Below are positions 1 through 11,972 of a DNA stretch of 64,000 nucleotides, piece after piece; the stretch's first letter is position 1, and each line of letters starts with the position of its first letter. The notes under the pieces were generated by a model. It saw only the letters and a program-made list of their open reading frames with translations. It searched no databases and was not told where the DNA came from. The stretch lies in NCBI RefSeq assembly GCF_032854445.1, contig NC_088304.1:32358810-32422809 (forward strand). The letters are read 5' to 3'. This stretch comes from Liolophura sinensis. Its lineage: Eukaryota > Mollusca > Polyplacophora > Chitonida > Chitonidae. A program made the translations under genes and the position numbers.

Positions 1-948
1 CTGCTCCAGTGGAAATATTAAAGCAATGTGAATGAAAACCTGTGGAACAGAGCTAACACCACAGTTCAAAATGATTAACGATGGATATTAACAACGTTTT
101 ATTCCTATCCCGTATTTTCCAGACATTTTTGCAAGGAGCCGAGACCAGTTCAGCTTGCTGCATGATGTCACAATTCTGCCTGATCTATACACACGACAGC
201 CCTTGCCGCAAGTATGGGTACTAACTTGTTTTCAAAGCACTGATCACTTAGCAACAGACGGCGTGACGGGTGGTGGGCGTACCGACAATGCTCATAGGGC
301 CACAGATTTGCGGCATAGGCCCCTATTTCTAACTGGTGTCAAGCAAAGTGGTACTGAACTTAACAACTGCGCAGCTGTCCAATTAAATATACAATTTCAT
401 GAAATTCCCACCATGATGTAGCTTAAATCAATCGACAGTCGAGTATGATAACAACTGTTGTGTGCCTCCGTCCAGGATTCCAATCAGTGAAATCGAGGTC
501 AAACTTTGTATGTTAACAACTCCCTCTGTGAAATGCACTAATTAACTTTATTTCTTGCCTGAGAGCTCATTTCAACAGTAGAAGCTTCTTCTCATTACTG
601 AATCTGAACAGGTGGAATCAACGGTCATACTAAAAACATATGCTTTCATTTGCTGTGAATGAAAGGTTGACCAATGCTGTGGCAGATCTCAAATGGCTCT
701 CTGTTTCACCGTCATGTGTGTGCAACGAAAGTGAAGAGCATATTTTTTTCCCATGTAATGCGGCTGATGTCGATCTCCTACAAGCGTAATTAACGGTTTA
801 GTACAGATATATCGAACATACTGGTGGTATTTTGTGCAGAACTCAAGAACATTTCACTCATGCAATGGCAGCCAGCATTATGGTTGGAAGATTTCTTACA
901 AGAACAAACATGTAAAGAATGCTGGCCTACAGTTAGGTCATCAGAGGT

Positions 949-1078
949 TACATTGGTAAGGTGTGACGACCTGTACATTGGTAAGGTGCGACGACCTGTA
1001 CATTGGTAAGGTGTGACGACCTGTACATTGGTAAGATGTGACGACCTGTACATTGGTAAGGTGTGACGACCTGTACAT
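949..1078. repeat. 25-bp minisatellite, about 5 copies
   Basis: The unit has the core TACATTGGTAAGGTGTGACG and repeats with one or two substitutions. A perfect 21-bp direct repeat (TTCTTACAAGAACAAACATG plus T) lies on both sides at 893-913 and 1120-1140, so the whole block sits between two copies of an older sequence. Confidence 0.9.
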
Positions 1079-1603
1079 GTATGTTGTAATCTAATGCAAA
1101 CAAACTGGATGAAAATGAATTCTTACAAGAACAAACATGTCAAATTGAGTTCAGTCGTATGCCACAGGTAATTGTATTATACACGCCGTGTGAAACAAGG
1201 AATAAATGTCCAGAACGTGAGAGATTTTGGAGCGATCAACATAAAAATGTCTTGCTGGCCAGTACTCTACAGCCGTCATATACTCCCGTATACAGATGCA
1301 GACACAAGAATATGATTATTGTCATATCGAGAAATGAACATGGCAACCACCTGTTGTCTGTAATAGTTTTGGATTTGACATTTCTGGTATATATTATAAA
1401 AAGTGACAAGTATTTGCCACCTACTTCCAAACGTATAGTCAACTACACATGGCTATGCTGGCTGACTGACAGATGTTGTGGTTTTACCAGTCTCTCAGGG
1501 TTTACAAATGTCAGACCTCCTGCAGTGCGCGATGAGTGTCTTACAATTACCTCCAATCTCCCTGTCTGCCTGTAATGGATTCAACCGCGACTTCTTCATC
1601 AGA

Positions 1604-2348
1604 GTGTTCTCTTGATTCACTTATCCTCATGATTCACCTGTCCTTATGATCCACCTATCCTCATGATTCACCTATCCTCTTGATTCACCTGTCCTCATGA
1701 TTCACCTATCCTCATGATTTACCTGTCCTCATGATTCACCTATCCTCATGATTCACTTATCCTCATGATTCACCTGTACTCATGATTCACCTGTCCTCAT
1801 GATTCACCTATCCTCATGATCCACCTATCCTCATGATTCACCTGTCCTCATGATTCATCTATCCTCATGATTCACCCATCCTCATGATCCACCTATCCTC
1901 ATGATTCACCTATCCTCATGATTCACCTATCCTCATGATTCACCTGTCCTCATGATTCACCCATCCTCATGATTCACCTGTCCTCATGATTCACCTATCC
2001 TCATGATCCACCTCTCCTCATGATCCACCTATCCTCATGATTCACCTATCCTCATGATCCACCTATCCTCATGATTCACCTATCCTCATGATTCACCTAT
2101 CCTCAGTCTCATGATCCACCTATCCTCATGATTCACCTGTCCTCATGATCCACCTCTCCTCATGATCCACCTATCCTCATGATTCACCTATCCTCATGAT
2201 CCACCTATCCTCATGATTCACCTATCCTCATGATTCACCTATCCTCAGCCTCATGATCCACCTATCCTCATGATTCACCTGTCCTCATGATCCACCTATC
2301 CTCATGATTCACCTATCCTCATGATCCACCTATCCTCATGATTCACAC
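1604..2348. repeat. 17-bp minisatellite, about 43 copies
   Basis: The unit is CCTATCCTCATGATTCA with frequent T/C and A/G variants (CCTGTCC, GATCCACC). Two longer spacer variants (CCTCAGTCTCATG, CCTCAGCCTCATG) near 2102 and 2247 recur at the same relative place, showing that larger blocks were duplicated after the unit spread. Confidence 0.95.
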
Positions 2349-2684
2349 GTTCTCTTAAGACGGAAATGTTGTAGCCTGTAAAGCTTGCATCAAGTATGAG
2401 TTATGGACTCAATGTGAAGTTTCCCATAAAACGATGGAGACAAACTGACATCATGCTTATTTCAGTTTGACCAAATTTATTCCCCTTTTTGGTTTGATTT
2501 TGGAAATATAAATCGATTGGGTCAGGGTTTTCATTTCAAGCCGGTAGCCCGCTGTTCACATACCACCTGCTACTACCTACCATCTTATCAAGGGTTTCCA
2601 CAGCAAAGTAAAGTTGTAAACTGCTCTCAATTGTCAGTGGACAGCTGGGTGTCAAAGCTGGTCTTGGTCAGCTGGTGTAAGAGG

Positions 2685-2747
2685 TCACTGCTGGTATTGC
2701 TGACCTAGTTTATGGTAATCTGTAACCCTACCATGTGCTGGTGACCT
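2685..2747 (-). CDS. Tentative terminal exon of the TP53I13-like gene
   Basis: After exon 7 (phase 0 end, VEKFIK) the next in-phase candidate is an acceptor ending CTCATAG at 2748-2754, followed by 20 codons (RSPAHGRVTDYHKLGQQYQQ) and TGA at 2685-2687. The intron would be about 2.1 kb. The polypyrimidine tract is only moderate and the residues are not diagnostic. The true end of the gene could instead lie left of the window. Confidence 0.25.
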   Translation of the reverse strand, partial: RSPAHGRVTDYHKLGQQYQQ

Positions 2748-4896
2748 CTATGAGCACCGTGAGGTTTGGGAACTGTTGTACCATGTCATATGCAGTGGCC
2801 TTTTATGACAGCCGCACCGACTAGGTTTACTCCACAAACAAACAGCCAAGGTGAAGTCATGAATCAAACATGACTTTTTCGCTTTGGCCTTGGGACCAAG
2901 GGACAGGATATGTATGTTTCTGTATCTTTTTACAAAATAGATGGAATGACCGACAGAAATGAATTTTGGATATCTACTTGAACACAAGCTTCTAGTATTC
3001 ACATTTAGGTCTTCATGTACAACAGTACATGTATGTAAACTCAAAATAATGCACTCCAGAGACCAATTTCTCGCTATGTGCATTACAAACACCGACTGAA
3101 AATCAGTTTTTAAATGTTAATGTTGACTTTTGTCTGTCTTGTCTGCAGATTTTTTTATTTAAAGGAATAAAAATTTAGGCGTGAAAATCAGGCATGATGT
3201 GTACTCCCAGAATCTGAAAAACATTGGACAGTTTAAAATGCATATCCTTCCTTCCCTACCCAAAAAAATAAATAAAAAAATATAAAAAAAAAAACCCAGT
3301 GCAATTGGCAATGTGTTTAGCCTATGTAATTTGTTCATCTGTCAAACTGTGGGAATCTAACTGCTGGCTTTATTTTAGGGACTAAAAGTGGTGAGTTGAA
3401 CATATATGTACGAAATCAAATACATAGCTTGGTAGTGCTTACATCACAACTTTTCCTCTTCACTTTATCAATAATGCATTTAAACGAACTATTTGATTTT
3501 GGAATACGTACATAAATAAGTTACCAGTACACATAACTATTTACATGCATGTGAACTGTGCTTAAATCTTCACTCAGCTTGTGCTTCTTTCTGCTGTTCA
3601 TATCAGTCACTAGTAGAATGGATGAGGCTAGTTCTTCTTCTCCTGCTTTGTTAACTTTTAGAAACTTGCAAGTCAGCTACATTTTATGAATAGCACTTTT
3701 TCTGTGACGCAGTTGTGATTTATGAAGCTTGTCTTTTCTGGCAATGAATAAAATTACAATCACAGTGTTGGGCATTTTTATAATCTTTTGCTGGTGCTGT
3801 GCAGTGCTAAATCATACGCAATTATTTTTCACTATTGACTCCATCCCTAGTGTCAACGCTTTGAAATGAAGTACTTCACTGAAATGCACTCACTGACATG
3901 GGTTCTTTAGCTTTTAAGTGTAATACCTTACAGGTACATAAGTATTCAAGAGTAATATATAATCTCTGGTGACAGCTGTTTCGCAGGCAATTATTGACAG
4001 ACCAGACTGCTTTGTAGTGACAAATCAGATAAGGTCTGGCCTTTATTGGTCTCCTTTATTGGGCTTTGGCTGGCCACGCTTATTTAGAAAACAGATAACA
4101 ATAGCAGGGCCTGTTAGTTATCTGCAGAGCTTAAAGGCCTACCTCTATATTGTACATGTTTAACACATATCTAAATCATTAACACATTTGGATTAGGATA
4201 AGTCCATGATTTTAGTCTGAAATCATTGCTGATTCATACAAGATATTGGTATGAACTCTCAGTCTGAATCTTCAGTTTCTGAGTGATTTTGATTTGGACC
4301 TGTTTTTGTGATTTAAGATACTGTAGTCTGAAAATTGGACAGAAATGACTGACTTCATTACGCCAAGACTGAAATGTTTTATGAGGAAGTGTTTCATTGT
4401 TACCTTTGTTCATTTACTGCTCAAAGTATTGTATACACTCACATGCTTGCGCTTAAGTTGGAACATTTACATTGTTGAAATCTGATGGCTGCATTTACTG
4501 CAAAGACATAGTTTGTAATTATTGATGGCTCCCATGTCAGCACATAAGAGCCAGACATGTACATGTATACTGTTTGTGAGGAAGAAAAAAGAAACACACA
4601 TCTAAAAAATGACATTTACTATATCTGAAACTTTCTTGTGTGCTCATTTTGCTTATGCGATTTTATCGGTCTACACGGAATAGTGCTATCAGAATATCTT
4701 TGAATAAACTCTTCACAAACTTGCAAAAGGTTGAAGAATTGATTTTTATTTTTTGTTGTTTTTTTCCTGTTTTTTGTTTGGTTTTGTTTTTTAACCTCAC
4801 CTTACTAATTCGGAATTTATTTCACGATGGATCATATTTGAAAACAGAAACTGCAGCTGATATAAGACAGGTTGTCTTGGATGTAAAGAACTTTAC

Positions 4897-7800
4897 CTTG
4901 ATGAACTTTTCCACAGCAGCTGTATCGGCGTAGCTCAGGCTTAGCTTACATCTCCAGGCCAGGAGAGCGAACGGCTGTGAACAATTCATGCAGATGTTTT
5001 CATACAGGTGAATAATTCTTACAAAATGTCAATAATTCATACAGATGGTGAAGAATTCATAAAAACTGTCAATAATTCAAGCAGATGGTGAAGAATTCAT
5101 AAAAACTGTCAATACTTCATACAGGTGGTGAAGAATTCATAAAAAAAATGCAATAATTCATACAGACGGTAAAGATTCCATACAATCTGTCAATAATTAA
5201 TACACATGGGGAAGAAGTCATACAAACTGTCAATAATTCATACATGTACAGAAGGTGAAAATTTCATTCAAACTGTTAATAATTCATACCGATGTTGAAG
5301 AATCCATACAATCTACCAATAATTCATACAGGTGGTGAAGAATTCATAAAAACTGTCAATTATTCGTACATATGGTGATGAACTGTTAACATTCCAGGAT
5401 AAGGGGAGCACAAATACTGCTTTAGTTTTGGGGGCCAAGGGGTTGGGTGACAACTGTACCTGTTGTGTGGGGAGGCCCCTGTAAGGTGTGATGATGTGAC
5501 GGCGTATACAGCCCCTAACCAGGGACTTCAGCCAAGCCAGTTCCTCTGGGTCTGCACATGGGTGATACAGTAAAACTATTGCGCCATGCTGCAGCAAGAA
5601 CAAACAATTTCCATTCTGGTTTAAAGCATCTAACTGGAAATCTGTTTTGTTTTATATTGTCCTGTTTCAAGTTTTAAGGAGTTTTTATCAATTTAGCAAT
5701 TTATAGCATTTATCAGGTAACACTCCAAGGGGACCAATGACCAGATGTTACACATACATAAAATGCTGCCCCACTGGAATGCCATGCTTATTAACACACC
5801 AGACATTACAGCTGAACCTGTCACAATTACAAATCCTGAAGCAATCATTTGTTGCTGATTTTGCCAAGACAAGTAATTATCAACATAAAGTACACTGACA
5901 ATTTTAAAGATACTGGACGCTGCACACTGTTACTAATGTTTCACCAAATGCAAAGGTTTGTAATGACTGCACAAACTTTTACAAAACCAGTTGCTGTTCT
6001 ACAATATTTTTTTAGTTTTCACTTTATTTCCTGCATTGACTTGCATGACATATTTGTGCAAGACAAGTGGCATTCCCAAGTTGTTACCAAACAACAAACA
6101 AGAGAAGGGAATCTAGAGAAAACACTCTCCAAGTCCAGGATTGAACTCACGCTTCATGAGCCACTGGGTAGAAGTTGCATAACACATCATTCATCAGCCA
6201 TCGTGCTCTCTCTTTTGTCCACGAGGTTTCACATACCTGTACAGGGCTCTTTTGTACATATGTATGTATGTATGCTTGAGGTTTAACGTTGTACTTAGTA
6301 ATTTTTCAGTCATATGACAACGGGGAGTCATTATGTGTGTGTACATGCACTGTGTCTTCTTGTGCAGGGCATTCCGCCAAATTGCTGCTGCCGTTGAAGT
6401 AACATGCCGAAGACAAAAGACATGAAACTCCCCCCAGTCACATTATGCTGACAGTCCTGTTTCTTTGCTCTAAAGTCAGTAGTGAGCACCAAGCAAGGCA
6501 TCAACAAGTACCATATTTGAAGTCCTTGGTATGTCCAGCACAGGTTTGATCTCTGGACTCCCGACTTCCACCAGGAAACTAATTATTAGGCTACCAAAGT
6601 GGTCAGGGTTTTTTTTTTTTTTTTTTTTTTTTGGAAACAACCACCAAGTCTGATCAAATTTTGCCCACAGAATATTGCATTAAAATAACTAATAACCAAA
6701 CAACCACGCTTCGAAACATGCTTTTGAAGTTACAAAACATACCTCCATCGAGTGTAACCATCTCTGAGCAGGCAGGTAGAGGTATTCTCCATACACTGGC
6801 CAAAGTGGTCTGTGTGCACCGCTACAACAATAAAGCATGTTAATTCAGAGAGATAACCGTCAAAAGCAGCTTCAGCTTTAAAGAGTTCTATATTCTTCTA
6901 GATTTTAGTATAAATGGTTAAAATAAAATACTCTACAAGCATGCTACAGATTCAGACAATATATATGGTTGAAGTAAAAATACTGATATTAATAATTAGC
7001 ATCTGTATAAAGATGTAGGAGCATAGGGTTATTTCTTAAAGCCATTACTCATGCTGGCTTCCCCTCAAGCCAAATGTGCGAAGATCTATTAGCAACCTGC
7101 GGATGGTCATGGGTTTCCCCCAGGTTCTGCCTAGTTTCCTCTCACCATAATGCTGACTGCCAGCGTATAAGTGAAATATTCTTGAGTACGCTGTAAAACA
7201 CCGATCAAATAAATAAATAAATAAATAAATAAAGCCATTACATGCATGTTTATGTATGCATATGACCTAAAACTACAGCCACCAAAATGCATTTTTAGAG
7301 GAAAATGCATGTCATGTTACTTTTGGGCTGAAACTTACATACATGGTTGTAAAAGCAGGATTTTTAAGGTGTGGAGAAATGATTATTTAAAAACACAAAT
7401 GAGCCTTATAAACTTTCTACATCTTTGTATTCAGACTGCAGTTTGGAACGCCATGTTTACATCAAGGAATGGAGTGTAACAGTTCATCAAGTTTTAGGTA
7501 TGGGCACGTTTCCAGGGAGTAAATGGTCACTGATTTGTAAAAAGTTGATTGTTCTGTTGTGAAGAACTAGTACAACAAAAAACAAGGACAACTTCCTATC
7601 TTATATTCCAACTGCAGTTTCATATATATACAGTGTGATTTCAGCAGGATATCATCTTACCTTCCCCCAAAAAAACAAAATAGGAAACACCTGTCTAAGA
7701 TTGATAAAACTCTCAGAATCAGACAAAACTGACAACATAGTCATGGGCAAAACTGACAACATAGTCAGGAGCAAAACTGGCAACATAGTCATGGGCAATA

Positions 7801-10800
7801 CTGGCAACATAGTCATGGGCAATACTGGCAACATAGTCAGGAGCAAAACTGGCAACATAGTCATGGGCAAAACTGGCAACATAGTCATGGGCAATACTGG
7901 CAACATAGTCATGGGCAATACTGGCAACACAGTCATGACCAAAACTGGCAACATAGTCAAGGGCAAAACTGGCAACACAGTCATGGGCAAAACTGGCAAC
8001 GTAGTCATGGGCAAAACTGGCAACATAGTCAGGGCCAAAACTGGCAACATAGTCATGGTAAAAACTGGCAACATAGTCACGGGCAAAACTGGCAACATAG
8101 TTATGGGTAAAACTGGCAACGCAGTCATGGGCAAAACTGGCAACATAGTCAGGGTCAAAACTGGCAACATAGTCATGGTAAAAACGGGCAACATAGTGAA
8201 GGGCAAAATTCCCGCAGACATTCACTGTAACTCCTAAAAAACTGGAATATGAACATGAACGGTACTGACTTTCTTCATAGTTATACTCAGACAATGTAAC
8301 CATATCTTTTGCAGAACAGCTCTCAGGTTAAAAAAAATGACTGCATAGATGACAGATGCATGTCCACATACGTACATGTAATTCTGTTGAAATGACACCT
8401 GTATGTCCATGTCATCCACACAGGGTTTATCTCAACTGCAAACGTTTATCCACCAGGTGATACACTCTACATGTACATGTATTATCATATGTTATTAAAT
8501 ATTTTGAGCGCGAGTGTCTTCACTTTCACTTTTGACACGACTGAAGCTGGTAGGGTTGGTGGGTAGGCTAAGACTTACCTCAGGGGTGGGGAGTCTCTAT
8601 AGGTGATAACTTGATCCATACACTTGTGCAGGGGCTAATGGGTTACAGGGTAAAAAAAAAGCATCGGGGAAACATACCAAAACAGTTAGAAGGTCATACA
8701 GGTTAGCACAAGCATGGTTATGGGTAGATGTCTACCACATTCAGGCCACATCAATTTAAACTATTGTTTTACGGGCAGAATAGTTTTTCAATGTAAGAGA
8801 AGGGTATAAAAACAGAAACAAACTTGAAAATCAATTAATCTGTTGAAAATACTAATGATCTCAGAAATTTTTCATCTTAAAGACATATTTACATAATCAG
8901 AATGCCTTGAAGAAAAGGTACTTAAAAAAAAAAAGATAAAGATCAGACAAAATCAAAAGGTTGATATTCAGTTAATTATTATTTTAATTTTAGACTTTTT
9001 AGTATTGCTTAGTCCATAAAAAAACAAAATAACACTGCTGTTGCCTGCATGCATTATTAAAAGTCCACCAACTAGCTACATGTTATAAATGCCCAGCAAT
9101 ACGTCAGCTATATATACCAAATGTGAGACCTAGAGCAATGATCCGGAGGCTTTTCTTCAATGCTGTTGATGTGAGTTTAAGTCTGACTCAGGCAGGCTTC
9201 CTCTCTGGTCGTAAGTGGGAAGGTCTCCCTGCTACCTACGGATGGTCGTGGGTTTCCACCTGGGTTCTACCCGGTTTCCTCCCATCATATAATGCTGGAC
9301 GCCGTCATATAAGTCAAATATTCTTGAGTACGGCGTAAAACACCAATCAAGTAAATAAATTTATCAAATGAGACTTGCGGAAATAAGTGACGCCAGACAA
9401 CCAATATTATATGGGTACACATATATATAATAAAATACACAATTTTTACATAATTTAAATTGCGATTTAGCCGATGGCAAGGAAAAAACACTACAGTTTC
9501 AGGCATGAAGCTCAATGGCATACATGGGAAGGTCTGCCAGCAACCTGTGGATGTTGTGGGTTTCCTCTGGGCTCTGCCCAGTTTCTTCCCATCACAATAC
9601 TGGCCGCAGTTGAATAAGTGGAATACTCTTGAATGTGACGTGAAAACACCAGTCAAATAAATAAATAAATCAGGCATGATGCAACTGACAGACGGCAACT
9701 GTTTAGATGTCATTAACCAAATCAAGCCATCAACGGGGAGTAGTGATATTAAGCTTCTGTATTCTTAACGTCATAAAATGCAATACTATCGTCATAATCC
9801 TCGACAACATTGCAGCTGTCTTTTTTAAATGTTCTGTACACATACCTGGTCCCCCACAGGTTGGCAAAAAGCCTGTGTTTGTGTCTGAAGAATACAAGGA
9901 GTGAAAATTGTGAAAAACAATATTACTTTAAATTACTAATAACTCATAAAAAAACAATCAAAAACCTTTTTTTGACATTGTAACAATAGAAGAACAAAGA
10001 ACAGAATACAAATAGGTCTTCGGAATAGGTAATGATTGCAGCTGATCCAAGCAAAAGCCTGCCTCGCCATCATTACACGTTTGTTGCATGTAACTGGGCC
10101 AACCCTCAAAAGTAGGGCCCTTGTCCAAAACTCTTATTGGGATTTGAACTGAAATTTTTTTTGATCTCCCTGGTACTTTTTTTAAAGATCCCTACATCTG
10201 TCATAAGCGACAATGAAAAATTAATTATTCCCCTGACTGAGTGACACTAATTTTTCATAATGGTTCAGGTTATATCCGACCAACGACGAATTTTATAAGG
10301 ATGTCAAACACACATACATGTAATATGGAACAAAAACAAACTCTGCAACATGCTACCAAATCTGACTGCATAACTTCAGATGTTGTCATGATCAGAACCA
10401 AGTTTGTTTACAAAGGAAATGTGTGTTTGCTATGAACCAGCTTTATCTCCTGTAACTGATTCTGCTGAATCGATCATCAGGGTTTGATGCCACATTGGTG
10501 GTATTTCAACCTTATGTTGAAAACGGATTCTCTTAAAGGAATGATTAGGGTTTGATGCGACTAATTGGCAGTGTTATGCTGAAACCCCTTGAGGTAGGAT
10601 GTGAGTTAACTGGCAACACTCAGACTTCCCGTGCTCCCTAAGGTGATGGCTCATGGCTCATGAACACTTGTCGGGCTTACCTGTCTGACAGGAATAGACT
10701 CCTCCTCTAGGCACAGAAACTCCGCCTCAGTCCCGCTCACACGAGGGTCACCATCAATGGTCAGGTTTGCCTGACAAGAAAACACCACTAGAAATAACAC

Positions 10801-11914
10801 CTGTACACGCTAAACACACCTGTACACACTAAACACATCTGTACATACTAAACACACCTGTACACACTAAACACATCTGTACACACTAAACACACCTGCA
10901 CACACTAAACACACCTGCACAGACTAAACACACCTGTACATACTAAACACACCTGTACACACTAAAAAAATCTGTACATACTAAACACACCTGCAAATAG
11001 TAAACACACCTGTACATACTAAACACATCTGTACATACTAAACACGCCTGCACATACTAAACATACCTGTACATACTAAACACAACTGCACACACTAAAC
11101 ACACCTGTACATACTAAACACACCTGTACATACTAAACACACCTGCACATAATAAGCACACCTACAGACACTAAGCACACTGGTACACACTTAACACACC
11201 TGCACACACTAAACACACCTGTACATACTAAACACACCTGCACACACTACACACACTTGTATTTATTTGATTAGTGGGAGGAAACCGGGCAGAGCCCAGT
11301 GAAAACCCACGACCATCCATAGGTTGCTGGCAGACCATCCCATGTACGGTCGGAGAGGAAGCCAGCCTGAGCTGGACTTGAACTCACAGCGACCACATTG
11401 GTGAGAGGCTCCTGGGTCATTACACTGTGCTAGCGCGGTAACCAACTAAGCGACGGAGGAAAACACACCTGTACGTACTAAACACACCTGTACATAATAA
11501 ACACAGACTCGTGACTTTTTCCCAAAAGCTATTTGATTTATTTGTTTACATGACTGGTGTTCAATGCCAAACTCCTGTCAAACGAGGGTCACTGTCAACA
11601 GTCAGGCTAGTCCACCAACAGACCATCAGCAGATATAACACCTGTACACACTCAGCAAACACACTGCAGGTAGAGAAAAGGGAAAAGCTGTCTGATTTAC
11701 ATGTATTGATTGGTGTCCTTTTTACTTAAAAGCTGACAAGCATTTTTTTTTTGGGGGGGGGGGGGGGTGAAGGGGAAACAATGATTGTCTTGGTTGAACC
11801 ACAGACCTTTGGCAAATTACTGACAAACTCTCTCACACATGAAATATATGACTCACCCAAAGTCTGTTTTGTTTGATGTATTTATTTGACAGATGTTCAA
11901 TGTCGAACTGAAGA

Positions 11915-11972
<58 letters not shown>

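Larger units (their letters stand above)
1..2684. other. Region without a confident gene
   Basis: The stretch holds a 25-bp array near 1 kb and a 17-bp array from 1.6 to 2.35 kb. Open frames here are short, lack splice or family support, and I see no RNA gene. It would contain the 3' UTR of the TP53I13-like gene if the tentative last exon is right. Confidence 0.5.

Noticed and set aside
1604-2348. Possible CRISPR array from regular short repeats
   Set aside because: The host is an intron-bearing animal genome, units are contiguous without unique spacers, and no cas-like genes exist.
4560-4580. Alternative terminal exon of the TP53I13-like gene after the strong pyrimidine tract near 4.57 kb
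   Set aside because: The frame stops after ten residues that do not resemble the family end; kept only as a remote alternative to 2685-2747.
7652-8303. Three 190-200 codon frames on both strands as genes
   Set aside because: They are readings of the 24-bp minisatellite inside an intron of the TP53I13-like gene.
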